This document shows positions 28,561-39,547 of a DNA stretch of 64,000 nt, piece by piece (position 1 is the stretch's first letter; every line of letters begins with the position of its first letter). The notes below the pieces were generated by a model, which did not search any database, was not told the origin of the DNA, and saw only the letters and a program-made list of their open reading frames with translations. Both the position numbers and the translations under genes were made by a program. Source of the DNA: Phalacrocorax aristotelis (lineage: Eukaryota > Chordata > Aves > Suliformes > Phalacrocoracidae); contig NC_134276.1 in assembly GCF_949628215.1 (NCBI RefSeq), positions 133,548,125 through 133,612,124 on the forward strand, written 5' to 3'.

Positions 28561-31476
28561 CAGGTTATTTTTTAATATTTTTCATCTGGAACAGAGTACA
28601 GTGGCTTCTCTTAAGGAGTCTGACCTTAGGAAGGCTAAAGGAGGCTAGGAAGGGAGGCTTCTCTTGACATTTTTGTCCCCTCTGGAGCCTTTTCTTTGAG
28701 ACCCTGGCAGCCTAGGTTTTATTCCCATTGGGTGTTCAGTTTCAGATTATTCCCAGGTGGGCTAAGATTATTCCCTGCCGGCTTGTGTGGCTTCTGGATC
28801 ACTACAGGGCATTGAGGCTCTGGGAGCACTGATCTCTGTGTCCTAGCTATGAAGGTTGTTTGACAGTGGCCTGTATAAGGAAAGTAAAGCTATTTTGTCC
28901 ACAGTAAAGTGGGTTTGCTTTTTTCCCCCTAAATAAATGAGTCTTATGTCTTGCCTTCTACCTCAGTGTCCTAGGGACAGGCCTCAATCCCAAATTATCT
29001 TTCTTTTGCTTTCTACAAATCCATTTCTTCTCTCGCCCTCACCTTTATCCTAGAAGGCAGCCTGTGTCGATCTGCTGACCTTACAGTGATATTAAGTCTA
29101 TGATAGTCTAATATTCTATTTACTGACTTTCTGTCATCCCCTTGATCTGAAAGTGCCTTTTAGTGAGCAGTGAACTGCTGAAATTCCAAATTTTCCTGGG
29201 CTTTGAGTTACTGCCTGAGCAAGACCACCAAATCAATAATTGTTTTGAGCAAATCCTTTCAGAGGAGAGGTAGTTGCCTTATGCAAAGAGGTTCATGGCT
29301 GACTATTAAAGAAGCTACAACTCTACAACTCTACCTAGTCAGTTCAGGGTATCAGCATCCTATACTCTGCCATTATCAGATCTTTTTCAAATAAAAATTC
29401 TATGACAACACAAGTCTGTAACAGCTGGCTTACAGACAAGAGTATGTAACTTCTCATGTAAAATGTCCTTGATACCTATGACTGGAAGCTGGCAAATGTG
29501 TCACTAATTTTTAAATAAATTGGAGAAATCTAGACAAAAAAAAGGTCATGTTTTCTACATTTCATCATGGCTTTTTTTCCTGACAGGATGATAGTTAGGG
29601 GATTCAAACAAATTTACTTTTTTTCACAAAAAGCAATATTTTTGCTGAACATTTTTTATTGTAGGTGTAATACTGTCTTTTTTTTTCTTTAAAAACATAT
29701 TTGTATTTACTGAAGCAATTCTCAGCATGTTTTGTTATTGTAAATATTAACCTAGCTAATAATATTTTTTCCACATTTTGCAATTTCAGAGTAACACAAA
29801 TCCCAAAATAGCTGTCTAAAAGGATATTCATGTCATTTGTGGGGAATGGTGCAGTTATGGGATATGGCTGTAAATGTGTTCGTATGTCTCCTACGTACAT
29901 AGGGCATACAATATCTGAATATGCTGGTCCAGCTTTGTATAATAGCCTGTTAGGATGTAGCAATGCTCCATGGTCTGGTCTCACAGATAGTAGTACTGCA
30001 TTTTTTCAAAAAAATTGCCTTATACGCCCTCAGATGTAGCTTTCATATGTTCCTGGATACCAAACTCATGAAGCCCATGTCACAGATAATCATTCCCACC
30101 GAGAAGAAAGTAAGCCTATCACAGCAGTGAACTGATGATTGCCTGGGTCATATTATGCTCAAAGCCTCAGCAGGACATTTTGATACCTTTATTTTTACAA
30201 CTTCATCAGGATCCTTCTGACTCAATACACCCTCATGGATCTTATATTTCTTTTTCTGTGACATCAGTATATTTGTCTCCATTTGATATCCCCTTTCTAG
30301 ATCTCCACTCCAGGTAAGGTCAAGAAGAGACAATAAACTGGGTGTCATAGCTTCTGAGTGGATTCACAGGAGGTAGATTCACAAAGGGATATAAATGCTT
30401 AATTGATTTTTCAAGTACCCAAGGCAAATTTGAGCAATCATTAAGATGCTTAGAACTTTGTGCTTTCACATTATTACTGGTAAGATGATCCTGACAAATA
30501 TGTTTCTGCTAATATCCATGTTCAGAATAGTCTAAACCTTAAGAATGATAAGCAGCTTGGTGCCTAAAGTCTTGACTAGATTTGTTCTGTAGGTGTTTAC
30601 CAGTCAAATTTCTCAGGTGTGCATAGGAAGTCCAACCTCCCAATAAACCCACTGCCAGGATTAGGTGGTGAAGTCTCTCCCTCCAACTTCCCACACTTAG
30701 AAGTCCTAGAAGTAAAATACTCAGCTGGAAATTAGCAGACTAGATTTTATCCCTCTACTTGCTTGCTTTGGCCTTGACTTAACCACTTGTGTATAAAAGG
30801 ATGTTGTGGGTCAGATTTTCTTTCCTCTTGAAATTATTTTGCTTTGTATTAAATATTTATTGGTCAGACAGAATCTGTCCCATGTGAAAGGTCTAGGCTA
30901 TAAATTTGTATTTTTTTATACAGCCGAAGAACATTAATCACTTTGAGATACCTTACGACACAGTACAATAGAGAGTTGGTTTGCCTAGATTCAGACACTG
31001 GCTTGAAACAATGACAACAAAGGATTTGAATCTAGATATTGCCCTTGAATGTTTACCTATTATATTGCTGTTGAGCACTCCTCTGTCCCCATCCCATGTG
31101 TTTACAGAGGAAAACTCTGTGTTCTGTGTGAAAGCAGGTTTCTCTTTCCACGCCATTTACCTGGACCTTAGGACAACTTTTACAGCATATCTATGTCACT
31201 AGTTAGGTACCTTGTCAGCTACTTCACACATTAGTTCCTTCCCTTACCTGCATTTTGTTGGCTTTCTGAAATCCCATTCTTAATATCAGCTCTGAGATCT
31301 TTCTCCTAAACATGAAGAATTTTTGTATTTCTGAGTCAACACTTCCAATTCAGTTTTCCACAGTCACCAGTTTAATGACTGACATACATATCTCTGGTGC
31401 ATTAGTTCCAGTCCCCTTTCCATGCAGTTCTGCCAATGCAAAAATAGACAGCTGTGGGAAATACAGCCCCTAAGGA
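28561..31476. other. Non-coding DNA
   Basis: Nothing recognised on either strand. Confidence 0.45.
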
Positions 31477-31686
31477 TCACTGTAAACACTGATTGATTCG
31501 CCCAGATGGTACCCTTTCACTTAAATAAGAAAGAATAGTTTCAGTAGCACAAATTAGGTTGTTTGATTTTGAAGTTGGTCTCCGGGGCCTCATTTCAAAG
31601 CTATAAATGGCAAATATGACTGCTGTGATGGTTCCCACTATGCATCCAAAATACCATGGTAGGACAGTGACCAGTCTTCTTAACAC
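31477..31686 (-). CDS. Unrecognised 69-codon frame with one predicted membrane helix
   Basis: The frame starts MLRRLVTVLPWYFG and has a hydrophobic stretch at about residues 12-29 (GCIVGTITAVIFAIYSF), followed by a basic segment (MRPRRPTSK), the pattern of a single-pass protein. It lies antisense to, and about 0.7 kb from, the inverted Vbeta pseudogene. I see no convincing splice sites or initiation context and recognise no family. A lone exon of an unknown gene or a chance frame are both possible, and chance is more likely. Confidence 0.15.
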   Translation of the reverse strand: MLRRLVTVLPWYFGCIVGTITAVIFAIYSFEMRPRRPTSKSNNLICATETILSYLSERVPSGRINQCLQ

Positions 31687-31710
31687 AGGTTAAAAGGCTG
31701 TGTCAGAGAC

Positions 31711-31720
31711 AGTGATATCA
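31711..31720. promoter_or_regulatory. Match to the Vbeta promoter decamer
   Basis: AGTGATATCA is an exact match to the conserved Vbeta promoter decamer AGTGATRTCA. It is part of a 12-bp palindrome, so it reads on both strands. It sits about 640 bp upstream of the inverted V leader, farther than the usual 100 bp or so, and may be coincidental. Confidence 0.3.
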
Positions 31721-32303
31721 CTCTGAATCCTGGAAGCTGGGTTTATAATTAGTACAGGTGCTACTAGGACAACTAAGGGAAAAATAAGTGGTTAGACGTT
31801 TGCTTCAGGAACAACCCATTTCCTTCACTTTTGGTGTGTGCTAAGGCTACAACAGAGTCCCATATAAAGCTTTTCCCAAAACAAGATCATGAATGCTGGC
31901 TCTGACAGGTGAAGAAAGAAAAATAGTTAAGGTCTGAGCATATGTATTATATTTGCATTTTTTCCAGAAAGAAAAATTCCAGCAGTCACAGATACAAACC
32001 CACCCCACTTTGCTTGGTTACACTAAACATTTTCTGTTGTAGTCTGGAAACAAAATATCAAGAGGTAAAAGAAAAGATACAAGGGTAAATAAAAAGACAA
32101 TTGTCATATATGTCAGTATCATGTCTGATAAAATCTGAAAAACTTCCACCTGAATAATTTTGAAACTTTCTATGTATTTTCAACAGGTACACTCAAAAAA
32201 AGTGTTTGCTTGAAATTTCTTGCAGGAAAGAGCTTGGTTTTCAACATAGATTTAGCTGTAACAGAGATCTCTGCTATTGGTTTAAGAGGAACACGTGAAA
32301 CAG

Positions 32304-32313
32304 ACTTATATAA
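32304..32313 (+). promoter_or_regulatory. TATA-like element upstream of the inverted V leader
   Basis: CTTATATAAG lies about 45 bp upstream of the leader ATG at 32,353, a plausible remnant of the V promoter. Confidence 0.35.
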
Positions 32314-32352
32314 GTCCCTATAAGAGCATGTTCACTGACTACTGAGGCAGAA

Positions 32353-32775
32353 ATGAGGATGTGAACTGCTTGGTGTGTGGCCATGTACTTCTTTGGAGCA
32401 AGTAAGGCATCAGCAGAGCCATGATACCTGCTCTGTTCTGGGACAATGTAGCTTACTTGTTTTACTGTGTTTTTGTTTTGTTTGTCTTATAGGAGCTAAA
32501 ATCATCCAAATCTCAAGTCTTGTACTGAAAGAAGATAAGAAAGCTTCTCTGACATGCAGTCAAAATGATAATCAAACTCTATCTTCTGGTATCTGCAGCA
32601 TCCAGGGAAGGGGCTGCAATTGCTTTATTATTCCTTTGGTGAAAATCAGGAGCAAGCGGGTGACATTTGCAGTCGATACAAAGCTAAACAGTTAAAGCTG
32701 GAAGACTTCTATTTGGATATTTTATCTGTGAAGATGAATGATTCATCTGTCTATTTCTTTGCCAGCAGTTTGGAC
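32353..32775 (+). pseudogene. Inverted TCR Vbeta pseudogene downstream of the constant regions (TRBV30 position)
   Basis: Leader exon 32,353-32,401 ends in a GTAAGG donor. An intron of about 90 bp runs to an acceptor at 32,491-32,492, and the V exon starts at 32,493. The V domain keeps KEDKKASLTCSQN with the first cysteine, the FWYLQHPGKGLQLLYYSFG core with the conserved tryptophan, and the end DSSVYFFASSLD. Three lesions kill it. The leader has a TGA stop at its fourth codon. A frameshift in the CDR1 region (about 32,580-32,590) separates the first cysteine from the tryptophan. The second conserved cysteine is phenylalanine (YFFASS where YFCASS is expected). The recombination signal after the V end is degenerate: no CACAGTG adjoins it. 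It points opposite to the D, J and C segments and lies 3' of both clusters, exactly like mammalian TRBV30, so any rearrangement would have been by inversion. Confidence 0.93.
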
Positions 32776-33578
32776 AAAACACTTCAAAGTCACTTGCTTT
32801 CTTTACATAAATTTCTCTCCTTTCCAGCACCTTCCCTCAGAAGGGAGCCACTCTCAGCACAGGAAAAGGGTACGTAGGCCTATTGACAAACCAGATGTTG
32901 CTGAGGAGTTGGAAAAAGAGAGACAGAAGAGGTCTTTGAAGTGCAAGTTAATTGCTGAACTCCTCTTTCCTGATCAGCTATTTATTTTCTATCTCATCAG
33001 AACAATCAGTAAAGATTGTTAATCAAATGCAGACATAAAATAAAGGAAATGGAAACTGCAGTCCACACAGCCACAAGTTACTGTCCCCTAAGCCATTTTC
33101 TTACCTGACACAGAACAGTTATTTGAAATATACGTATGTTTAAGTTTGAAATACTTTAGAGATAGTGAACTGTATGTGTACTCTCATTCCTCTATGAATA
33201 TTATCAAGCAGTGAAAACCCCAGTGCTTTTCACTGTGCTTGGGAAGGTTACCCTAATCACAAGAAATCTGTAGAGCTAAGATTGTCAAAAGAAATAAGGA
33301 GCCTGAACAGAAGATGATATAATAATAGAAGCTAAACAGAACTAACATGCCACAGACTGGATTAAAATGAAAAAAGAGCAGCCATTACCATGGTCTGCAA
33401 ATATATAGACACAGTCCTGAAAAGTTACATGTGTATGAGGATATAAAGAAAAAAGGGAGATAGTACAATGTAGTATGCATCTCAATAACGTTCAAGAAAA
33501 ATAACATGTAGAATTCCATTTATTCAGAAATTGTTCTGACTATTCAGTTTACTTCTGGCTACATAGCGAAGCACATGC

Positions 33579-34120
33579 TGATACAAAAATTCGCGGATAC
33601 TATCCTTCAAAGTCCGAACCTCCCCGTAAGAGGAAGCAGAGTATCCAGAAAGTTCCTGAAATAAAACTCAATAGCAACAAAGTCACTATTAAGCAGTCAT
33701 TCTTTATTGCAGCGCCGGGTGGCACTGGGGATTGCTCCACCATGAGTGCTCCAGTGATTCGGTAAACTTCCAAAGATTATATGCTATGAAGTCATACATA
33801 GTCATAAGGTTCCCGAGGATTCATTAACATATGTAAAAGTTCAATCTGCATGCATAGTTGCCTTTTTAGTGGTCTTCGGGGGTCCTCCAGTGGTCTCCGA
33901 TGGTCTTCCTCACCTGTCCGATGGTTGAATTTTGGGTTTCCTTTGCCTATATATAGTCATTGAATTAGCTCATCAGTCCTTTGGCCTTGGACTATCACAA
34001 GAGGCTGATGCTTATCTCAGCGCTGATGTCCCGAGTCTATGTTAACAATGAATTTACGAGCTTATTCAAGATCTTTTCAATCCTATCAGGCACCAAGTGG
34101 CATTCTTCAAATACCTAACA
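33579..34120 (-). mobile_element. Retroviral LTR (probably solo), minus orientation
   Basis: Read on the minus strand it has a plausible TG start (TGTTAGG at 34,120), a TATA motif (complement of 33,949-33,957), a poly(A) signal AATAAAG (complement of 33,702-33,708) and a CA end near 33,579. It is GC-richer than its flanks, with CpG-containing segments. No internal gag, pol or env sequence was seen on either side. The ends are estimates because no target-site duplication was found. Confidence 0.5.
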
Positions 34121-34134
34121 CTGTCTTTGCAAGG

Positions 34135-34146
34135 GAGGAAACCACA
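34135..34146. promoter_or_regulatory. Composite ETS/RUNX-type motif
   Basis: GAGGAAACCACA joins an ETS core (GGAA) with a RUNX site (AACCACA), the kind of pairing that drives the mammalian TRB enhancer, which lies between the last C gene and the inverted V. It is positioned correctly here, but one motif is weak evidence. Confidence 0.2.
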
Positions 34147-34689
34147 AGACAACAAGGATGCTTACAATTAGGTCTGAGTCAGGGACTGTCAGGGGTTTAG
34201 TCCTTTCAATGCCACTATGTGTGTCACACACCTCTCTCACAGCCTAATAAGCAGCAACACGGTCTATATAAATCTGGTTTATCCCTTCTTTCTGTGGATG
34301 AGCTCTGAGTTTGTTTGTTTTTTTGTTTTTTTTTATTCTCCCAGGCAACTTCATAATGTTCCTCATTCAAAATATTGTAGTTCTCTCTGACTTTGAGCTA
34401 AGCCCTAATATGAACACTGCTCCAGAGACCATCCATATTTTGAAGACAAAAATGTAGAGGGATGAACAAGCAGGATGTGACTGTAATTTTATTTACTATA
34501 TAATCTCTCCCTGATGGAATATTTCAGACTTGGCATGAAGAGTCTTGCGTCTCACACACAAAGACCTACCAGGGTCTTTCCAGCACCACCATTCTCTCAG
34601 GCAGTGTCACTGATGCAGTGGAATTAGTCATAGCATGAGGTAGTCTTTGGTGTAAGCATTCATGATGATAACATTGTGGTGGTGCAGCC

Positions 34690-34930
34690 TCCTGCCCCAG
34701 GCCACTCGGGGTCCCAGAATGAGCCCTATTGTGTTGTTATCTTAGTCAGGACTTGGGCGCCAGGCAGTCTCTGTCCACACTTGAGCCATCTGCTGCCTGA
34801 ATGGTATATCAGGACCACCCTGAGATCTCGGGATATGCCCTATCTTGCTGTTATCTTGGTTATAACGACTTGGGTGCCAGGCAACCTCTGTCCACCCCAT
34901 GGCCATCTGCTCCCTGATTTGTGTACCAGA
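34690..34930. repeat. Imperfect tandem duplication, unit about 115 bp
   Basis: Two copies share blocks such as GCCCTAT-TTG-TGTTATCTT, ACTTGGG-GCCAGGCA and CTCTGTCCAC-CCATCTGCT. The repeat directly abuts the LTR at 34,933 and may be 3' internal sequence of that retroelement. Confidence 0.7.
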
Positions 34931-34932
34931 AT

Positions 34933-35694
34933 TGTGGCGAAAATGTAAAATATTGACCAAAACCAATCATCTCGATTCTATAAATAGTGATCCAAGAGGA
35001 CCCTTTGAGCTCTCCAGGACTGCAGCGGGCTGTGTGACTCTGTATCTCCCCCTGGGCTGGGACGCCTCTCAGCATGGATTTCACGAGGATTGAAAGATCA
35101 TGTGCTGACGATTTCGCGATGACTCAAAGGCCTGATTTTGCAAGGTTTGCCGGCCGTGCGCTGACGAAGGCCAGCACAAAAAAGTGAGTAATTTATGAAA
35201 CTCACGAAAAAGGAAATTTTATTCACGGTTTAACCTTGGTGTGTGTGTGCAATTTGACTATTTTATCTCTCTATATATATATTATTCCTATTCACATAAA
35301 CCGTTGGCCAAGTCTGAGACTAAGATCGGACCTAGCTGCACCTAGACTTCTCTCTGAAAGAAGTTTAGAAAGCAAGGGAGTCTATTCTGAACCTCGTGAC
35401 TCAACAGGAGGGTCGTCCTTATCCCCTGCATCCACAATCCCTCTGAATCATTCTAACTCGAGTATACATCAATTTTCCTTTGTGCACTTATTCTCTGTAA
35501 GTAATAGAGTGAACCTTGCCATTCTCAAATCTTTAACTAAGTCGCTGTTGATTGTAAAGCCTTCCATCAAATTGCTGTTTAAAATTGGCTGATGTTGTTA
35601 AGAATTATACAATCTAAATCTGTGATCTACCTCAAAAATATTAATAAATCTTAGATTGCTAACTGAAGCTGTGTAACAAATCATATTCCTGACA
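34933..35694 (+). mobile_element. Retroviral LTR, plus orientation, with primer-binding-site-like sequence after it
   Basis: TGTGGCG start, TATA box CTATAAATAG (34,978-34,987), GC-rich R/U5-like body, AATAAA at 35,643-35,648 and a terminal ...CTGACA. It is followed by TTTGGTGTAGCTGGCAGGAT, which looks like the primer-binding region of avian class III-type elements. About 760 bp. No coding region follows, so this is an LTR with only a few tens of bases of internal sequence, or a recombined provirus remnant. Confidence 0.7.
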
Positions 35695-35800
35695 ATTTGG
35701 TGTAGCTGGCAGGATACACAAGGTTGTATTTGTGACAGTTTGGTGTAGTCAGCCATATCCACAAACCTGCATTTGTGACAAACATAACAAATTGTCCTAA
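35684..35800. repeat. Tandem duplication of the LTR/primer-site junction
   Basis: The junction unit of about 48 bp (CTGACAATTTGGTGTAG..., then TTGTATTTGTGACA) is followed by a second, diverged copy (GTGACAGTTTGGTGTAG..., then TGCATTTGTGACA). Confidence 0.75.
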
Positions 35801-36283
35801 ATTGTCCTACAGCAGGAAAGCACTAAGGATGTCTAGTGATGTCTAGAAGTGACCTGCAAAATTTTCTACTTCTGAAATAAATAAGAATAATAATCTGTTT
35901 CCAAACAGTTTCGGAAAGGTTTAAAGAAAGCATGTAGAATGGGACCATTCCATAATTATAGACACTGCACCCACATTCTGAGATAATTCTTATCCCAATC
36001 TGAATTATGTCAAATTATATTGTAAATGCTGTAGGGCAAAATAGTATTCATATTACCATATATGCAGGATAAGCATACTGAATTTATAGGGAAAAATTCA
36101 GTTTGTAGTTATTATGCAGCACTTCTTCATTGGAAAAGCAGTTACTGGATTAGAGGCACATATCCTGGGGAATAAGTGAAAGAACCTTTATCTGAGTCAT
36201 TTAAGTATCAACTGACTGGCTAGGGAGCAGCTTTGCAGAAAAGCAATTTGAATATGAGTAAGCAGCAAGTCCTTTCAGCAGTG

Positions 36284-36840
36284 AAGGCTAATTACGTTTT
36301 TGGTTGCATTAGCAAGAATGCAGTTAGCATGGTGAAGCACTTGTGAGGCTATATTTGGAATACTACCTCTATTGTCCACACATTCCTCCACCAGGCCCCA
36401 GAGTCAGTACAACAGAGATATCAACAAATTGTAGAGAGTCCAGCAGAGGGTCGCTAAGATGACCAGGAGACTGGAACAAGAACATAAGAGGAGAGGCTGA
36501 GGGAACTGATTTTGTTCCTCTTGGAAAGGAGCAGGCTAAAGGATGGCTATTTGCATGACTCCAACCGCCTAAACAGAGTCGGAGTCTCAGAGTGGCACAG
36601 TGGAAGCCAGTGGGAACAAGCTGCAGTAAGATAAATGCTGATTAGATGTAACAAAAAAATGCTTCCTCTTGAGGGTGCTTCAGCACTGGAACAGATTTCT
36701 CAGACAGCTTGTAAAATCTCTGTCCTTGATGATATTCAGAATGATGACCAACATGATCTAGCTTTGGAGTTAGCCTTGTTTTGAACAGGAATTTGGGTTG
36801 AGAGATCTCCAGAAGTCCCCTCCCATCAAAATATTTCTAC
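36284..36840 (+). mobile_element. Old, diverged CR1 fragment
   Basis: Fragments resemble the CR1 3' ORF2 region in sense orientation: 'gtagagagtccagcagagggtcgctaagatg', 'gaggctgagggaactg', 'cactggaacagatttctcagacagcttgtaaaatctctgtccttgatgatattcag'. Many substitutions and no open frame. Confidence 0.75.
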
Positions 36841-39198
36841 CAGTATATGATTTTTATCATCTTGTTTTGCTGTTTTTAAATACCTAGAAAAAGCATGGGG
36901 GTTTTTTAATTTGTAAAAGCAGGTCAACATCTCCCCCAAACCCACAAGTCTTTCGGTTTTTGTATGTTGCACAACAGAAACAGCAGCTGTACATGTAAAA
37001 CCCATCTGCAGACTTCAGTAACAAGAAGATCGTGTGATAACATGAGGCAAAAAACCCACCAGCTTTCATAAGGCCTGTATGTGTGACTATTTCTGTCCAA
37101 CTGTAATATGGTGAACAGAGAGCTGCACCCTGTGCCTCATTCTGAGAGGCTGGGGTGGTGTTGTGGTAAGAGGCTGATGCATTATCAAAAGGGGTTTTTT
37201 GAGTAAATGTCAAACCGCATCCTGTTTTGGCTAAAATTCAACTGCTGTTCCCTTAAAGACATATTTTCAAGCACATTTTGGCACATCATCTGCGCTGATT
37301 CTGAGGTACCATTTCCTGCTTCTGTTGAAGGCTCTGGTTATGGCAGACAGAAGCTCCCTTCAGGTTCTCCACCCCATGCCTCCTACTCCTTCTGCCTTGC
37401 TATTGCATTCCCAGATGTTCTGCTTCCAAAACGCCACAGCACTCCTCTGTCTTGACCTGTGCTACTCCTACTTCTATTTACCATCTATACATAAAAGTTA
37501 TGAGATGCAAAGTAGATAAAAGATCTCCAGAAACACTCTCCAGGATTAGTAACCGCTTAGTTTTACAGTTTATGCTGCACAGAAATGGTGCCCAGAAACA
37601 CAGCTTTAAAGAACCACTACCTGATTCCCCTTACTCCTCCCCCACAGATTAGATTATTTTCCTTTTTTCTGAGTTGCATCCTTTTTTTCTTCCTTCGCTT
37701 TTCTTTGTCTTATTTTCTTATTCTTCCTAATTTTCCTTTTTACTCTTTTCCTTAAAAAGACCACACATTTTGAATATATTTCATTCATTGTCTTGAGCAA
37801 TATCTCCTTGGAGTTCTTACCCTCTTTTTTTGTCTAAAACCCTCCCCTTCATTCTCACTAGCTTGTTGTCTTGAAAGTTATGAAAGACACAATATAACTG
37901 TAGAGAAGTGGATTTCTATAAATATGACATTTAAAACATAATTTTGTGCAAAGTGGTCTCCTGTACAGATAGAATGACCTAGGACAAATGTGTATAGAAT
38001 AGAACTCTCTCCCTCTTCTTGGACCAGCCCCATCACAAATATCCCATACAAAATGCTCTTGAAAATGAGCATGATGCATACAAACTTCCCAGCTGTAGCA
38101 CTTCTCTGATGGTGTTACCTATGGTAAGGGAGAAAGCAATTGATAAAAACCAACAGAAAAAACCAAACATTTCTTTAGAAAACTTTCCTAGACAAGGGCT
38201 TTTTTTAATTCTGCTGATTAGGAGAACGTGTTCAGTGCTCATTTGTATGAATTATAACTTGGCTGCCCTTAGCTGGAATATGTTAACTAGTAATTGTATT
38301 AGACTTTTCACATTCACATTGGTATGACTGATTAGGAATTGGGCTGAAGAATGAGAAGTTGGGGCATCACATGAAACTGGATTTGGAGTCTTTCTTATGG
38401 GAATATAATTTATTCTAATTCCGCAGTATAATTAAGGAGGTAATGTACTATAGTATGTGGAGTCAGTGACTAACTGCTTGCTAGAATATCAACATACGTC
38501 TTTATGCTACAGCTAGGTCTGCTGCTTTAAGTGGTATTTTTATCATGAAATATTGCGTTCTAGCAGCCAGTCTCATGAAAGTTTTCATGACAGTAGACAG
38601 AATTTGGATGTTCACATCCATACATGTGTATTCAACAGGAAGATGAATGCGCGTGTCTGCACATGTACGATCTTGCACCCATGCATAGAGGCATGAATGG
38701 CTGTGCCTGCCAACAAGTGGAAACCCAGGACATGTTGAGACACATACACACAAGACATCTTTTTTTTGCATACACAGGTGTATGTATAGATAGACTTACT
38801 GTCTAGATATATCTATGTATCTTTATTTATAAACTTACTGTCAAGTGAGGAGAAAATTAATGATTTAAGTTACCTTCAAAGATACTACAGTCTAAAAACA
38901 GAAGAAAAGAAACGGATAATATTTGAGCCCAGATACGAACCAGCATCTCTTGTAAAGTGCTCTGTTTGCGCAATCACTTGTATAATAGAGGGTGGATGTG
39001 GGAATGAGAATTACATGGCTTGTAGCATGTTTGGAGAACAGGATTGGATTCCTGTGCTTGGTCTCAATTTCCTGGGTACTGACAGATCTGAGTTAAGTGT
39101 AGTAGACTGGCACGAAGCATGCCTACAGTAATGACTGCTTATTCTAGATATAGGAGCCTACAGAGGATGACCCCCATACCCACATATATTTTGCTCAC
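36841..39198. other. Non-coding DNA 3' of the Cbeta pseudogene
   Basis: Exons 2-4 of a second Cbeta would lie here on the minus strand. I looked for the short CAFTE exon and the YAVLVS transmembrane exon and found neither, so they appear deleted or unrecognisable. A pyrimidine-rich stretch lies at about 37,660-37,745. Confidence 0.5.
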
Positions 39199-39533
39199 CA
39201 GCAACACTGTAGATGAATTTGTGTATCAATTCCAGGGTTCCATTCTTTAAAAATTGGCAACATACTCAAAACAATTCAAAGGGTTGAACCATTCCTGGGC
39301 TGAGATCCTCAGTCAGCTGGTCAAGGAGTAGGTACTCCCATTCTGCGTGGAAAACTCATCAGTCCCCACACCTTCTGTCCTCTTAGCACCATTCACCTTC
39401 CAGACCAGATTCAGGTGGTCGGGGTAGAAACCAGAGGCCAGGCATACCAGCGTGGCCTTGCTTTTCTGTTGGATCTCTTGCTTTGATGGGGAAAAGATGG
39501 CCACAGCTGGAGGTATGATTTAATTGTTTTTCC
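39199..39533 (-). pseudogene. TCR Cbeta exon 1 pseudogene (second constant region)
   Basis: A second copy of the Ig-like Cbeta domain, complete from acceptor (TTTCAG, 39,534-39,539) to donor (GTGAGC), but 335 nt against 336 in the intact copy. Codon 5 is a stop (GAA to TAA, base 39,522). Codon 74 is a stop (CGA to TGA, base 39,315). A one-base deletion in the run that encodes NFLNN shifts the frame near codon 96. The rest of the coding frame, including C31 and W45, is unchanged. The 3' 75 bp and both flanking introns are clearly diverged from the intact gene, while the central part is almost identical, so the copy is old but was overwritten by conversion. Exons 2-4 were not found. No functional receptor chain can be made from it. 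Confidence 0.97.
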
Positions 39534-39547
39534 CTGAAACAGAAAGC

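Noticed and set aside
38930-39000. B-box-like GGTTCGTATC suggesting a tRNA on the minus strand
   Set aside because: No A box and no cloverleaf pairing.
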